This document shows positions 1 through 5,917 of a DNA stretch of 5,917 nt, piece after piece. The translations under genes and the position numbers were made by a program. How positions within the stretch are numbered: the stretch's first letter is position 1; each line of letters begins with the position of its first letter. Source of the DNA: Phycisphaerales bacterium. GTDB lineage: Bacteria > Planctomycetota > Phycisphaerae > Phycisphaerales > SM1A02. The DNA lies in the NCBI GenBank assembly GCA_007135295.1, contig SLJD01000128.1, positions 1 through 5,917 on the forward strand, written 5' to 3'. The notes below the pieces were generated by a model that was given only the letters and a program-made list of their open reading frames with translations, was not told the DNA's origin and did not search any database.

Positions 1-1
1 A

Positions 2-460
2 AAGTACGAGATGGTCGGCGAATCCGTCGGTGGCGAAGCCGATATTACCGCGAAAATCGCGCCGATGCGGCCCGACCAGTCACGGGCCATGCCGATTGCC
101 GACGGCGTGGCGATGTACAAGAACGGCACCGGCGATCGGATGCTGGCGTTCACTCACAGTGAGAGTCGCGCGGGCGATTCCATGGAGTTTTTCGTTGTCG
201 ATCTCGGGTCGGGTTCGATCGCGGCTGAAGGGCGAATCAATGCGCCGTCCGATGCGACCGGAGACGTGATGATGGGCCTGCGGTGGGGTGAGATGATCGC
301 GATGCGAGACGGCGACGATGAGCCGTGCAGTCCCCGCTTTGACGAGTGCACGTCTGCCGCGTTCCAGGCAGGCGGGGGTCACGGCAGGGTCAGCTATGAG
401 TGCGATGGCGGCGCGGTGCACTGTTCGTGGAACATCGGCGGGACCGCCCCGGATCAGTGA
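2..460 (+). CDS. C-terminal part of an unrecognised protein with a four-cysteine tail (5' end outside window)
   Basis: The reading frame is open from base 2 to the TGA at 458-460, so 152 residues are visible and the true start lies upstream; the ATG at 11 is probably internal. I do not recognise the family. The frame looks genuinely coding: third positions are mostly G or C, and composition is ordinary for a soluble protein. It has short hydrophobic strands separated by Gly/Asp-rich turns (for example MEFFVVDLGSG), as in a beta-rich domain. No membrane helix is visible. Four cysteines fall in the last 45 residues (visible residues 109, 116, 134 and 141), spaced as two pairs; two disulfides, and hence an exported protein, are plausible, but the N-terminus that would carry a signal peptide is missing. 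A strong terminator follows 30 bases after the stop, so this is the last gene of its transcript. The function is unknown. Confidence 0.7.
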   Translation, partial: KYEMVGESVGGEADITAKIAPMRPDQSRAMPIADGVAMYKNGTGDRMLAFTHSESRAGDSMEFFVVDLGSGSIAAEGRINAPSDATGDVMMGLRWGEMIAMRDGDDEPCSPRFDECTSAAFQAGGGHGRVSYECDGGAVHCSWNIGGTAPDQ

Positions 461-489
461 TGACGGGCCGGATACGACTGAATGATCGG

Positions 490-518
490 AACCGGCTCGA
501 CGTTGTCGGCCGGTTTTT
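490..518 (+). terminator. Intrinsic terminator after the left-edge gene
   Basis: A hairpin pairs AACCGGC (490-496) with GCCGGTT (509-515) and continues inward with CGAC (498-501) against GTCG (505-508). A single unpaired T sits at 497 and the loop is three bases (502-504). This gives an 11-pair, GC-rich stem running directly into five T residues (514-518), with a second T run at 522-526. The T run is on the + strand side, so it ends the transcript of the gene stopping at 460. On the - strand the same hairpin is followed by CCGATCATT rather than a U tract, so it is a poor terminator for the convergent gene ending at 559. Confidence 0.85.
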
Positions 519-558
519 CTATTTTTGCTCCGGCGTGCTCGCTGCGCCGCGCGTGTGT

Positions 559-1809
559 TCAATCGGGATCATCGTCCCATTCCAGCCCATTGGCCGAGGC
601 GTACTCTTTCGCCATGTCCTGCAGGCGTTGGAGTGATGCTTTCCTCTCTGCTGAGTGTGACTTTTCCATTTCTCGCAGAAGCGTTTGGCGATTTTCCCAG
701 AGAAGCTCCGGAGCGGAGTCAATGTGCTTCGCCACCGCTGCAAACTGTTGCAGATCACGCGCCCGCAATTGCCTCCTCATATTGCGGAACAACTTGTCTT
801 CGTATCGCGTCGCCACCCATTCGTCCTCTGCGCCGCGGTCAATGAGGTGTTGCATTACAGCGAGCACGTCCGGCCCGGTTTCGCCATAGAGGCGACGAGG
901 CGGCGGATCCCAGTGCGGGGGGTACGCTTCCGGGGCGTGGTCGAGCATCAACTGCACGCCTTCGTCGATGCGGCTGGCGAAGAGTGCGGACTCCGTCCGG
1001 TATCGCAGCGATTGCGCCGGCTGGGTGAAGGGCAGAGGCGCCAGCCAGAACAGCATTGCAGCGACGGAGAACATGATGAGGGACCGGTGCACGCGCAATC
1101 GCCCGCCGTCGTCCGGCTCCGGCACCCGCCACGCACTGCTGAGGAAGCAAGCAGCCACGACTGACCCCAGGACAAGTACCGGGATGGTTATGAAACTCAG
1201 CAGGAAAATATTCGTTGCGATTCCGGAGATCAGCGCCTCACTCTGACTGAGTTCGATGCCGCCCATGATGTTGATCACGGGAAACGGTGTTGCGATCAAC
1301 ACCCCGGTCACGACAATGTTCGAATAGGCGCACGTCAGAATCAGCATGCCGAACATTGAAGTGCCGAAGATCACCGACGCAACGTATGCGATCAAAAGCA
1401 CACGCCAGACTGACACAAGCGCGAGTGTCCAGAGGTTGAGTTCCGTCGCGGCGACGATGTCCATCACACGTTCAGTCGGTATGCCATACAGCCACGCCAT
1501 CGGTGCCGTCATCCAGTACAACGTGATAAAGACCACGAACGCCCGCATGATGCCCGGCCCGCCGAGTCCGCGCAGGCGAACCGCCCCGTAGAGAACGAGA
1601 AACAATCCGGCGCCGATCAGCGTGGAGACCAGCAGCGGCCCGAACACGTGAATCGGCTCGTGGAACACCGGTTCCTTGTCATAGTTCCTCGCCAGACCAC
1701 CGGTCAGCACCAGCAGCAACGCGATCCAGCATGCATGCGGTGTGCGTGCGATCGTGAGGATGGCATCGCGATCGCCAAACAGGAAATACAGCAGGGTGCT
1801 TATTCGCAT
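559..1809 (-). CDS. Seven-helix membrane protein of unknown function with a soluble C-terminal domain
   Basis: This 416-residue protein starts at the ATG at 1809-1807. The frame is open further upstream, to 1887, but that stretch lies within the radical SAM gene and looks non-native. Seven hydrophobic segments are visible at about residues 24-40, 55-77, 88-109, 126-148, 152-176, 199-224 and 244-262. A charged, largely helical tail of about 150 residues follows (263-416), rich in Arg, Glu and Asp and ending in an acidic WDDDPD. The loop after helix 1 carries ARNYD (40-44) and HEP (50-52), which may be a family signature; I recall similar motifs in planctomycete membrane proteins but cannot confirm this. 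There is no signal peptide, transporter motif or recognisable enzyme motif. The ATG overlaps the upstream radical SAM stop by 10 bases, implying coupled translation and perhaps a shared process. The function is unknown. Confidence 0.75.
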   Translation of the reverse strand: MRISTLLYFLFGDRDAILTIARTPHACWIALLLVLTGGLARNYDKEPVFHEPIHVFGPLLVSTLIGAGLFLVLYGAVRLRGLGGPGIMRAFVVFITLYWMTAPMAWLYGIPTERVMDIVAATELNLWTLALVSVWRVLLIAYVASVIFGTSMFGMLILTCAYSNIVVTGVLIATPFPVINIMGGIELSQSEALISGIATNIFLLSFITIPVLVLGSVVAACFLSSAWRVPEPDDGGRLRVHRSLIMFSVAAMLFWLAPLPFTQPAQSLRYRTESALFASRIDEGVQLMLDHAPEAYPPHWDPPPRRLYGETGPDVLAVMQHLIDRGAEDEWVATRYEDKLFRNMRRQLRARDLQQFAAVAKHIDSAPELLWENRQTLLREMEKSHSAERKASLQRLQDMAKEYASANGLEWDDDPD

Positions 1810-3116
1810 GATTGAAGCTTCGGATGCCGACGCCAGATCTCCCGTCGCAACTGTTTCCGCCGACGCGCCGGCCCGCCGGCGAAACATGTTTGCACCAGTT
1901 TTTGAAAGCCCTGTTCAAGCTCACGAACCGTAAGCTGGTCGGGCCGATACGTCACGTCAAACAGCGTGTATGAGTCCCAGTGACGATCCTCAAGCAATCG
2001 CCCCGTGTCACGCAGCCGACGATACAGCGCCGTCCCCGGAAATGGCGTCTGGATTGTCAATTGAATATCCGCAAACGGACACGCCGTCAGAAACTCGCCG
2101 AGTCGATCCATGGATTCAGCAGTCTCTCCATCGCAGCCGACGATGAAACATCCGATGACGGCAATCCCTGATGACTGGATCGCGTTGACGGCATCCATGA
2201 TCCGTTGAAGACTCGCGCTCTTGGCCCCCATGCCGGGAGGATCAAAGAACAGTGACTCAACACCAATCAGCACCTGCACACACCCGGAGGCCGCGAGGCC
2301 GTTCAGGAGTTCCGGCCGTTCGCCGATGCGCCAGTCAACTTCGGTGAAGTACCGCGCGTTGGACCGACGCAGCGCTTCGAACAGAGGTCGCGGATCGCGC
2401 CGTCCGGCAAACGTGTTGTCGTCCGCAAGTTCAATCATCGGTTGCGGGTCAATCACCTGGATGGCGGCAAGTTCATGCTCAAGATTCGCGACTGGTTTTT
2501 CGCGAAACGGACCGAGCAGTCGACTCGCGGCGCAGAACTCACACGCAAACGGGCAACCGCGCTGCGTCTGAATAGTCATTCGAGGACGCTTTGCATCGCC
2601 GAGCAGGTCAAACCGCGGAAGCGGCGTCTTGCTCAGGTCAAACGGCTTCGTCGCTTGATATCGCTGCCTCAGGGAGCCGGTTTTCGCATCGTTCAGCACG
2701 TCCTGCCAGACCGGTTCACCATCACCGACGACCACCGCGTCGCAATGCTCCTCGGCCTCACCCGGGCACGCTGTGGCATGCAGTCCGCCGATGATGGTCG
2801 GCACGTTATGCTCGCGCAATTTCCCGGCGAGTTCGTAAGCATCCAGAATTGAGGCAGTCAACGCCGATATCGCGACGATCGTCGGCTGTTGCGCGAGCAC
2901 AGCATCAAGGAGGTCGTCATCAACTCCGGGCGCGTCGTGGTAGCTGCACGTCCACGGCTCGGGCGTCATGCCGGCCAGCGTAAGCAGCCCAAGCGCCGGC
3001 AGACCAGCGATTGCACCAATACGGGGCCGCAACCCCGGCATCGCCATGCCAAGTTCAAGCATCTCCGGCTCACGCACGCGAAAACCGGTCAATGGGACAA
3101 AGGCGACATGCGGCAC
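1800..3116 (-). CDS. B12-binding-domain radical SAM protein
   Basis: This is a predicted cobalamin-binding radical SAM enzyme of 438 residues. An N-terminal B12-binding-like Rossmann domain (about residues 40-145) shows the SAL (84-86) and IIGG (108-111) loops, but not the DxHxxG motif of base-off cobalamin enzymes, as is common in this class. The radical SAM core has the cluster motif CPFACEFC (Cys188, Cys192, Cys195), then ADDNTF (231-236), GVESL (285-289) and a QTPFPGT loop (356-362). The C-terminal part resembles the DUF4070-type extension found in many such proteins, and ends in a basic segment (418-430). Such enzymes methylate or rearrange unreactive carbon or phosphorus centres; the substrate here cannot be told. 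The GTG at 3116 is chosen because GAGGG lies seven bases upstream. A GTG at 3143 would add nine residues but lacks a clear ribosome site. The stop TAA (1802-1800) overlaps the next gene's start. Confidence 0.9.
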   Translation of the reverse strand: MPHVAFVPLTGFRVREPEMLELGMAMPGLRPRIGAIAGLPALGLLTLAGMTPEPWTCSYHDAPGVDDDLLDAVLAQQPTIVAISALTASILDAYELAGKLREHNVPTIIGGLHATACPGEAEEHCDAVVVGDGEPVWQDVLNDAKTGSLRQRYQATKPFDLSKTPLPRFDLLGDAKRPRMTIQTQRGCPFACEFCAASRLLGPFREKPVANLEHELAAIQVIDPQPMIELADDNTFAGRRDPRPLFEALRRSNARYFTEVDWRIGERPELLNGLAASGCVQVLIGVESLFFDPPGMGAKSASLQRIMDAVNAIQSSGIAVIGCFIVGCDGETAESMDRLGEFLTACPFADIQLTIQTPFPGTALYRRLRDTGRLLEDRHWDSYTLFDVTYRPDQLTVRELEQGFQKLVQTCFAGGPARRRKQLRREIWRRHPKLQSCE

Positions 3117-3123
3117 ACGAAGA

Positions 3124-3128
3124 CCCTC
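3124..3128 (-). promoter_or_regulatory. Ribosome binding site favouring the GTG at 3116
   Basis: On the - strand GAGGG occupies 3128-3124, followed by seven bases and then GTG at 3116-3114. This spacing is near ideal. The encoded protein then begins VPHVAFVPL, just ahead of the point where the conserved B12-radical SAM N-terminus should start. The alternative GTG at 3143 has only TCGGGCGCC before it. This site is therefore the main reason for the shorter start. Confidence 0.55.
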
Positions 3129-3251
3129 GGTTTTGTTCAACACGGCGCCCGAGACCGTGGCACCGCATTCTTCATCGTCTGGACAGGACCGAGCGCGGAG
3201 CGGGTCGATTGTATCGTTTACATCACCTGCCTGTGGGGGCAGTCTGCGAGG

Positions 3252-4388
3252 TCAGGACGGCTTGTAGAACGGCAGGGCCACGGTCGTGGCATCGTGCTGC
3301 TGGCGGCCGAAGTCCACCTGCACGGTGCGGCCGGGCTCGGCGAGTTCAGCGGCGACGTACGCCATGGCGATGGGCTTTTCGAGCGTCGGGCTGAAGCAAC
3401 CGCTGGTGACGAAGCCGACTTCGTCGCCGTCGCTGAGCACTTTCATGTCCTGGCGCGGGCTTCGTTTGCCGTCGAGCGTCAGACCGATGAGTTTGCGTTC
3501 GGGGCCGCGTTCCGCGACGGCGAGCAAGGCGTCCTGGCCGATGAAGCGTTCGACGTCCGGGTTCTCCTCGCCTTTCTGGAGTTTGACGGCGAACGTCAGG
3601 CCGGCGGAGAGGGGGTCGAGTTCTTCGCTGATCTCGTGGTCGTAGAGCGGCATCCCCGCTTCGAGGCGCAGCGTATCGCGCGCGCCGAGGCCGATCGGCT
3701 TGACGAGGTCTTCATCGCCATTGGCGGCTTTGAGCATCATGTCGACGGCTTTGCCGGCCATCGACGCGGGAAGGATCACTTCGACGCCGTCTTCGCCGGT
3801 GTACCCGGTTCGCGAAATCATGACCTTGGCGACGAGCAGGTTCTTGCGGGTGAAGCGGAACTTCTTCAGGTTCGGGACTTCGCTGGAGAAGTTGGCGAGC
3901 AGGTCCATGACCTTCGGGCCCTGGATGGCGACCATGGCGGTCTTTTCGGTCTGATCCTCGAGTTTGAAGACGAGGTCGCCGCGCACCTTCTCAAAGTGAT
4001 CGAGGAGTTTTTCGCGGTTGGCGGCGTTGCAGACCATGAGGTACTCGCCGTCGGCCAGGCGGTAGACGAGCACGTCATCGCGGCATCCGCCATTTTCATT
4101 GCAGATGAGCGAGTAGCGGCACTGGCCGTCCTGCATGCCGTGGATCTGCCGGGTGCAGATGCGGTCGAGGAAGCGGACAACGTCGCGGCCGGTGAACCGG
4201 AGCCGGCCCATGTGGGAAACGTCGAACAACCCGCCGCTCGTCCGGACCTGGTGGTGTTCGTCGATGATCGAGCCGTACCGGATGGGCATTTCCCAGCCGG
4301 CGAAGTCGACCATGCGGCCACCGTGGTCGAGGTGGTACTGGTGGAACGGCGTTCGGTTGAGGGACGGCGATTCAGTGGCGATGCTCAT
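3252..4388 (-). CDS. gcvT: Aminomethyltransferase (glycine cleavage system T protein)
   Basis: GcvT takes the aminomethyl group carried on the lipoyl arm of GcvH, releases ammonia and transfers the one-carbon unit to tetrahydrofolate, giving 5,10-methylenetetrahydrofolate. It acts in the cytoplasm with GcvP and GcvH. The 378-residue length is normal. The protein is collinear with E. coli GcvT throughout: MVDFAGWEMP (26-35), IDEHHQVRT (42-50), FDVSHMG (55-61), the GGCRDDVLVY segment (100-109) with the catalytic-site Asp104/Asp105 pair, GYTGEDG (195-201) of the folate pocket, GLGARDTLRLEAGMPLYDHE (233-252) and FSPTLEKPIA (332-341). The Asp pair and GYTGE argue against the related YgfZ and sarcosine-oxidase-like proteins. 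The start is the ATG at 4388-4386; no strong ribosome site precedes it. Neither gcvH nor gcvP is adjacent, so the gene stands apart from its partners. No frameshift or missing motif was seen. Confidence 0.96.
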   Translation of the reverse strand: MSIATESPSLNRTPFHQYHLDHGGRMVDFAGWEMPIRYGSIIDEHHQVRTSGGLFDVSHMGRLRFTGRDVVRFLDRICTRQIHGMQDGQCRYSLICNENGGCRDDVLVYRLADGEYLMVCNAANREKLLDHFEKVRGDLVFKLEDQTEKTAMVAIQGPKVMDLLANFSSEVPNLKKFRFTRKNLLVAKVMISRTGYTGEDGVEVILPASMAGKAVDMMLKAANGDEDLVKPIGLGARDTLRLEAGMPLYDHEISEELDPLSAGLTFAVKLQKGEENPDVERFIGQDALLAVAERGPERKLIGLTLDGKRSPRQDMKVLSDGDEVGFVTSGCFSPTLEKPIAMAYVAAELAEPGRTVQVDFGRQQHDATTVALPFYKPS

Positions 4389-4541
4389 GTGGACACGGTA
4401 TCGCGCCGGGGCCGGTGCGGCCAGTTGGCGCGTCGCGCGTGAGTGATTCTCGGCGTGTTCTGGGCGTGAGGGGCCCGTGTTGAGCGGGGGACGGCGCCGG
4501 GACAGAGGACTGCCCGGCTCGCGTGGGAATCGCGGCGAACT
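4389..4541 (-). other. 153-base gap before gcvT with a GC-rich hairpin
   Basis: This non-coding stretch lies between the GspF-like stop (4542) and the gcvT start (4388). It contains a hairpin at 4496-4518 (listed separately), 24 bases downstream of the GspF-like stop. I could not find a convincing -35/-10 pair or Shine-Dalgarno site for gcvT, and I see no glycine riboswitch core. The gap is longer than the 23 bases separating the secretion genes, which suggests that gcvT has its own promoter, of a type not recognisable by eye. Confidence 0.5.
4496..4518 (-). terminator. GC-rich hairpin after the GspF-like gene, without a U tract
   Basis: On the - strand GCCGGG (4518-4513) pairs with CCCGGC (4501-4496) and CAG (4512-4510) with CTG (4505-4503), around a four-base loop and one unpaired base at 4502. 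The stem has nine pairs, eight of them G-C or C-G. What follows is GCCGTCCCCC rather than a T run, so it is not a canonical intrinsic terminator. It could be a U-less terminator, a 3' end stabiliser of the secretion-gene mRNA, or an incidental product of high GC. Confidence 0.4.
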
Positions 4542-5783
4542 TTACTGGGTGACGACGGTTCCCATGCTGAAGATCGGCAGGAGCAGGGCCATTGCGACGA
4601 GGCCGACCATCAGACCCATGGCGATGATCATGATCGGCTCGATAAAGGACGTCGCCTGCTTGACGGCGGTATCGAGTTCTTCTTCGCTGAACTCGGCGAT
4701 GCGGCCCATGACATCGGAGAGCCGGCCGGACTTCTCGCCGGCGGAAATCATCGAGGCGACGTTGGCGGGGATGATGGACGACTCGAAGCAGGTCTGGGAG
4801 ATCTGCTGGCCGTCGCGGACGTCGGTTTCCATGTCGTCCCAGAGGTCTTCGTAATAGGCGTTCTGCGTGACGCCGCGGCAGATGCCGATGATGTCAATGA
4901 GGTTCACGCCTGCGGCGAGGAGCGTGGACATCGTCCGGGCGGCGCGCGTGAGGTACAACTGCTGGAACATCGGGCCGATGATCGGTGTGGAAAGTTTGAG
5001 CCAGTCGATATGTCGCCTCCCGGCTGACGTCTGTGACCAGATGTAGGTAATGACGATGATGACTACCCCGGCCGGCAGGTAGTAGATGTATTGCGTGGTG
5101 ATGAAGTCGCTGACGGCCATGAGCAGTTGCGTCGGCGCGGGCAGGTTCGCGGAACGGTTGCTGTATATCTCCGCGAACTTGGGCAGGACGAATGCCATGA
5201 GAAACACGGTCATGGTCAGGCCGGCGAGGATCATGAACATTGGGTAGCTCAGCGCCCCCTTGACCTGCCGGGCGGTGCGGCGTTCCTTGGCAAGATATTC
5301 GCCAACACGGCCGAGCATCATCGCCATCGTTCCCGACGCTTCCGAGGCCTTCATCAGACTGACCATCATGTTGGGGAAGACGCTGGGCCACTTCGCCATG
5401 GCGGTCGAGAACGGTTCGCCACTGCAGATATCCTCGCGCAGTGTGTTGAGGACGTTGCGGAACTCGGGCCGCGGCGTCTGGCGGCAGAAGGCGTCGAGGG
5501 CTTCGGTGAGCGGCACGCCGGTCTCAAGCATGACCGACAGTTGCTGGCAGAAGCCGATGACATCCTCCCGGCGGATGCGCTTGGCGGATTCGTCGCGGCG
5601 GATCTGCTCGGGGTCGAGCGGCGTGCCCGCGTTCATGGCGTGGTCCTCAACCGAGACCACGTATTTGCCTTCGGCGCGCAGTTTCTCGCCGACCTCTTTG
5701 CTGCTGGACGCGACCAGCGAACCGCTGATCATCTGTCCCTGCGAGTCACGGGCTTTGTAGGCAAATGTGCTCTGGGCGGACAT
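4542..5783 (-). CDS. GspF/PilC-family inner-membrane platform protein (type II secretion or type IV pilus)
   Basis: This polytopic inner-membrane protein sits under the assembling pseudopilus or pilus and couples the cytoplasmic ATPase to subunit insertion. The 413-residue length is typical. The N-terminus FAYKARDSQGQMISGSLVA (7-25) is the classic family opening. Two T2SF domains follow: the first at about 73-201, with FCQQLSVMLETGVPLTEAL (78-96), KASEASG (145-151) and a membrane helix at 181-201; the second at about 275-405, with RTMSTLLAAGVNL (283-295), MISAGEKSGRL (345-355) and a final helix near 381-405. A middle helix lies at about 232-250. The ATG at 5783 is preferred because GAAGG lies seven bases upstream. 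A GTG at 5810 would overlap the ATPase stop as GTGA but adds nine residues of unlikely sequence. It is the second gene after a GspE/PilB-type ATPase. GspF and PilC cannot be separated without pilins or a secretin in view. Confidence 0.95.
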   Translation of the reverse strand: MSAQSTFAYKARDSQGQMISGSLVASSSKEVGEKLRAEGKYVVSVEDHAMNAGTPLDPEQIRRDESAKRIRREDVIGFCQQLSVMLETGVPLTEALDAFCRQTPRPEFRNVLNTLREDICSGEPFSTAMAKWPSVFPNMMVSLMKASEASGTMAMMLGRVGEYLAKERRTARQVKGALSYPMFMILAGLTMTVFLMAFVLPKFAEIYSNRSANLPAPTQLLMAVSDFITTQYIYYLPAGVVIIVITYIWSQTSAGRRHIDWLKLSTPIIGPMFQQLYLTRAARTMSTLLAAGVNLIDIIGICRGVTQNAYYEDLWDDMETDVRDGQQISQTCFESSIIPANVASMISAGEKSGRLSDVMGRIAEFSEEELDTAVKQATSFIEPIMIIAMGLMVGLVAMALLLPIFSMGTVVTQ

Positions 5784-5790
5784 GGTTCGG

Positions 5791-5795
5791 CCTTC
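5791..5795 (-). promoter_or_regulatory. Ribosome binding site deciding the GspF-like start at 5783
   Basis: On the - strand GAAGG (5795-5791) stands seven bases before the ATG at 5783-5781. It lies in the 23-base gap between the ATPase stop and this ATG, and supports the ATG over the upstream GTG at 5810, which has only a weak CACGAG upstream. Confidence 0.6.
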
Positions 5796-5806
5796 GGGTG
5801 AACGCG

Positions 5807-5917
5807 TCACATGCTCGTGACGAACAGAACTTCCTCAACGGTGGTCAAACCCCCGCGAACCTTCTCCACGCCGTCGGCACGCAGGGTGGTGAACTCGATT
5901 TCGCCCATCAGTTCGCG
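5807..5917 (-). CDS. C-terminal end of a GspE/PilB-family secretion or pilus assembly ATPase (partial)
   Basis: Read on the - strand from the right edge, the frame gives 36 residues ending at TGA (5809-5807); the rest of the gene is outside the window. The visible end contains FTTLRADGVEKVRGGLTTVE (residues 9-28) and then EVLFVTSM. This matches the characteristic end of GspE/PilB ATPases, where a D-G-x-x-K-V-x-x-G-x-T-T-x-E-E-V segment closes the C-terminal domain. These hexameric cytoplasmic ATPases drive assembly of a type II secretion pseudopilus or a type IV pilus through the GspF/PilC platform protein. That partner is encoded 23 bases downstream here, which independently supports the call. 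No Walker motifs are in view, so GspE and PilB cannot be distinguished. Confidence 0.85.
   Translation of the reverse strand, partial: RELMGEIEFTTLRADGVEKVRGGLTTVEEVLFVTSM

Noticed and set aside
80..562. Open - strand frame of 160 codons opposite the left-edge gene
   Set aside because: It starts inside the last codons of the membrane gene, runs through the terminator hairpin and encodes an Arg-rich sequence without domain character. The + strand frame has better codon bias and a terminator after it.
1810..1887. 26-residue N-terminal extension of the membrane protein
   Set aside because: It lies within the radical SAM coding sequence. The ATG at 1809 gives the overlap typical of coupled genes and a sensible start shortly before the first helix.
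3203..3220. TACAAT, a possible -10 element for the radical SAM gene on the - strand
   Set aside because: No TTGACA-like -35 lies at a suitable distance upstream; a single hexamer match is not evidence for a promoter.
3227..3242. Small hairpin just after the gcvT stop (CTGCC with GGCAG)
   Set aside because: It has only five pairs with a six-base loop and no T run on the - strand, too weak to call a terminator.
2889..4442. Open + strand frame of 517 codons
   Set aside because: It lies opposite gcvT and the radical SAM start. gcvT is unmistakable by motif along its whole length, and GC-rich genes commonly leave long open antisense frames; the product has no recognisable domain.
4389..4541. Possible glycine riboswitch before gcvT
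   Set aside because: The gap is only 153 bases and I see none of the conserved core segments of the glycine aptamer; the one clear structure is a simple hairpin.
5091..5801. Open + strand frame of 236 codons
   Set aside because: It is antisense to the GspF-like gene, whose family motifs cover the same bases. The predicted product is a low-complexity His/Arg/Ala-rich sequence typical of a shadow frame.

Overview
The window reads as chromosomal DNA of a GC-rich, probably Gram-negative-type bacterium. High G/C at third codon positions, a GspE/PilB-GspF secretion or pilus pair, and the style of the membrane protein at 559-1809 would fit Planctomycetota or a related environmental lineage. That placement is a weak inference: no rRNA or other marker gene is present. 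I see no mobile element, CRISPR array, tRNA or rRNA.

Layout. At the left edge (2-460, + strand) is the 3' end of a gene of unknown function with a four-cysteine tail, closed by a clear intrinsic terminator (490-518). Everything from 559 to the right edge lies on the - strand and converges on it. In transcription order (right to left) these are: the last 36 residues of a GspE/PilB-type ATPase (5917-5807); a GspF/PilC inner-membrane platform protein (5783-4542), 23 bases after it; a 153-base gap with a GC-rich hairpin; gcvT, the aminomethyltransferase of the glycine cleavage system (4388-3252); a gap of roughly 110-135 bases; a B12-binding-domain radical SAM protein (3116-1800); and a seven-helix membrane protein of unknown function (1809-559) whose start codon overlaps the radical SAM stop by 10 bases.

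How the genes relate. The ATPase and GspF-like protein form one machine, a type II secretion system or type IV pilus, in which the ATPase drives subunit assembly through the platform protein. gcvT is a stand-alone housekeeping gene here; its partners gcvH and gcvP are not in the window. The radical SAM gene and the unknown membrane gene look translationally coupled and are the least explained part of the window. They also look lower in GC than the genes to their right by hand counts on sample lines. That pair is the best candidate for something undescribed, but the sequence alone does not reveal its substrate.
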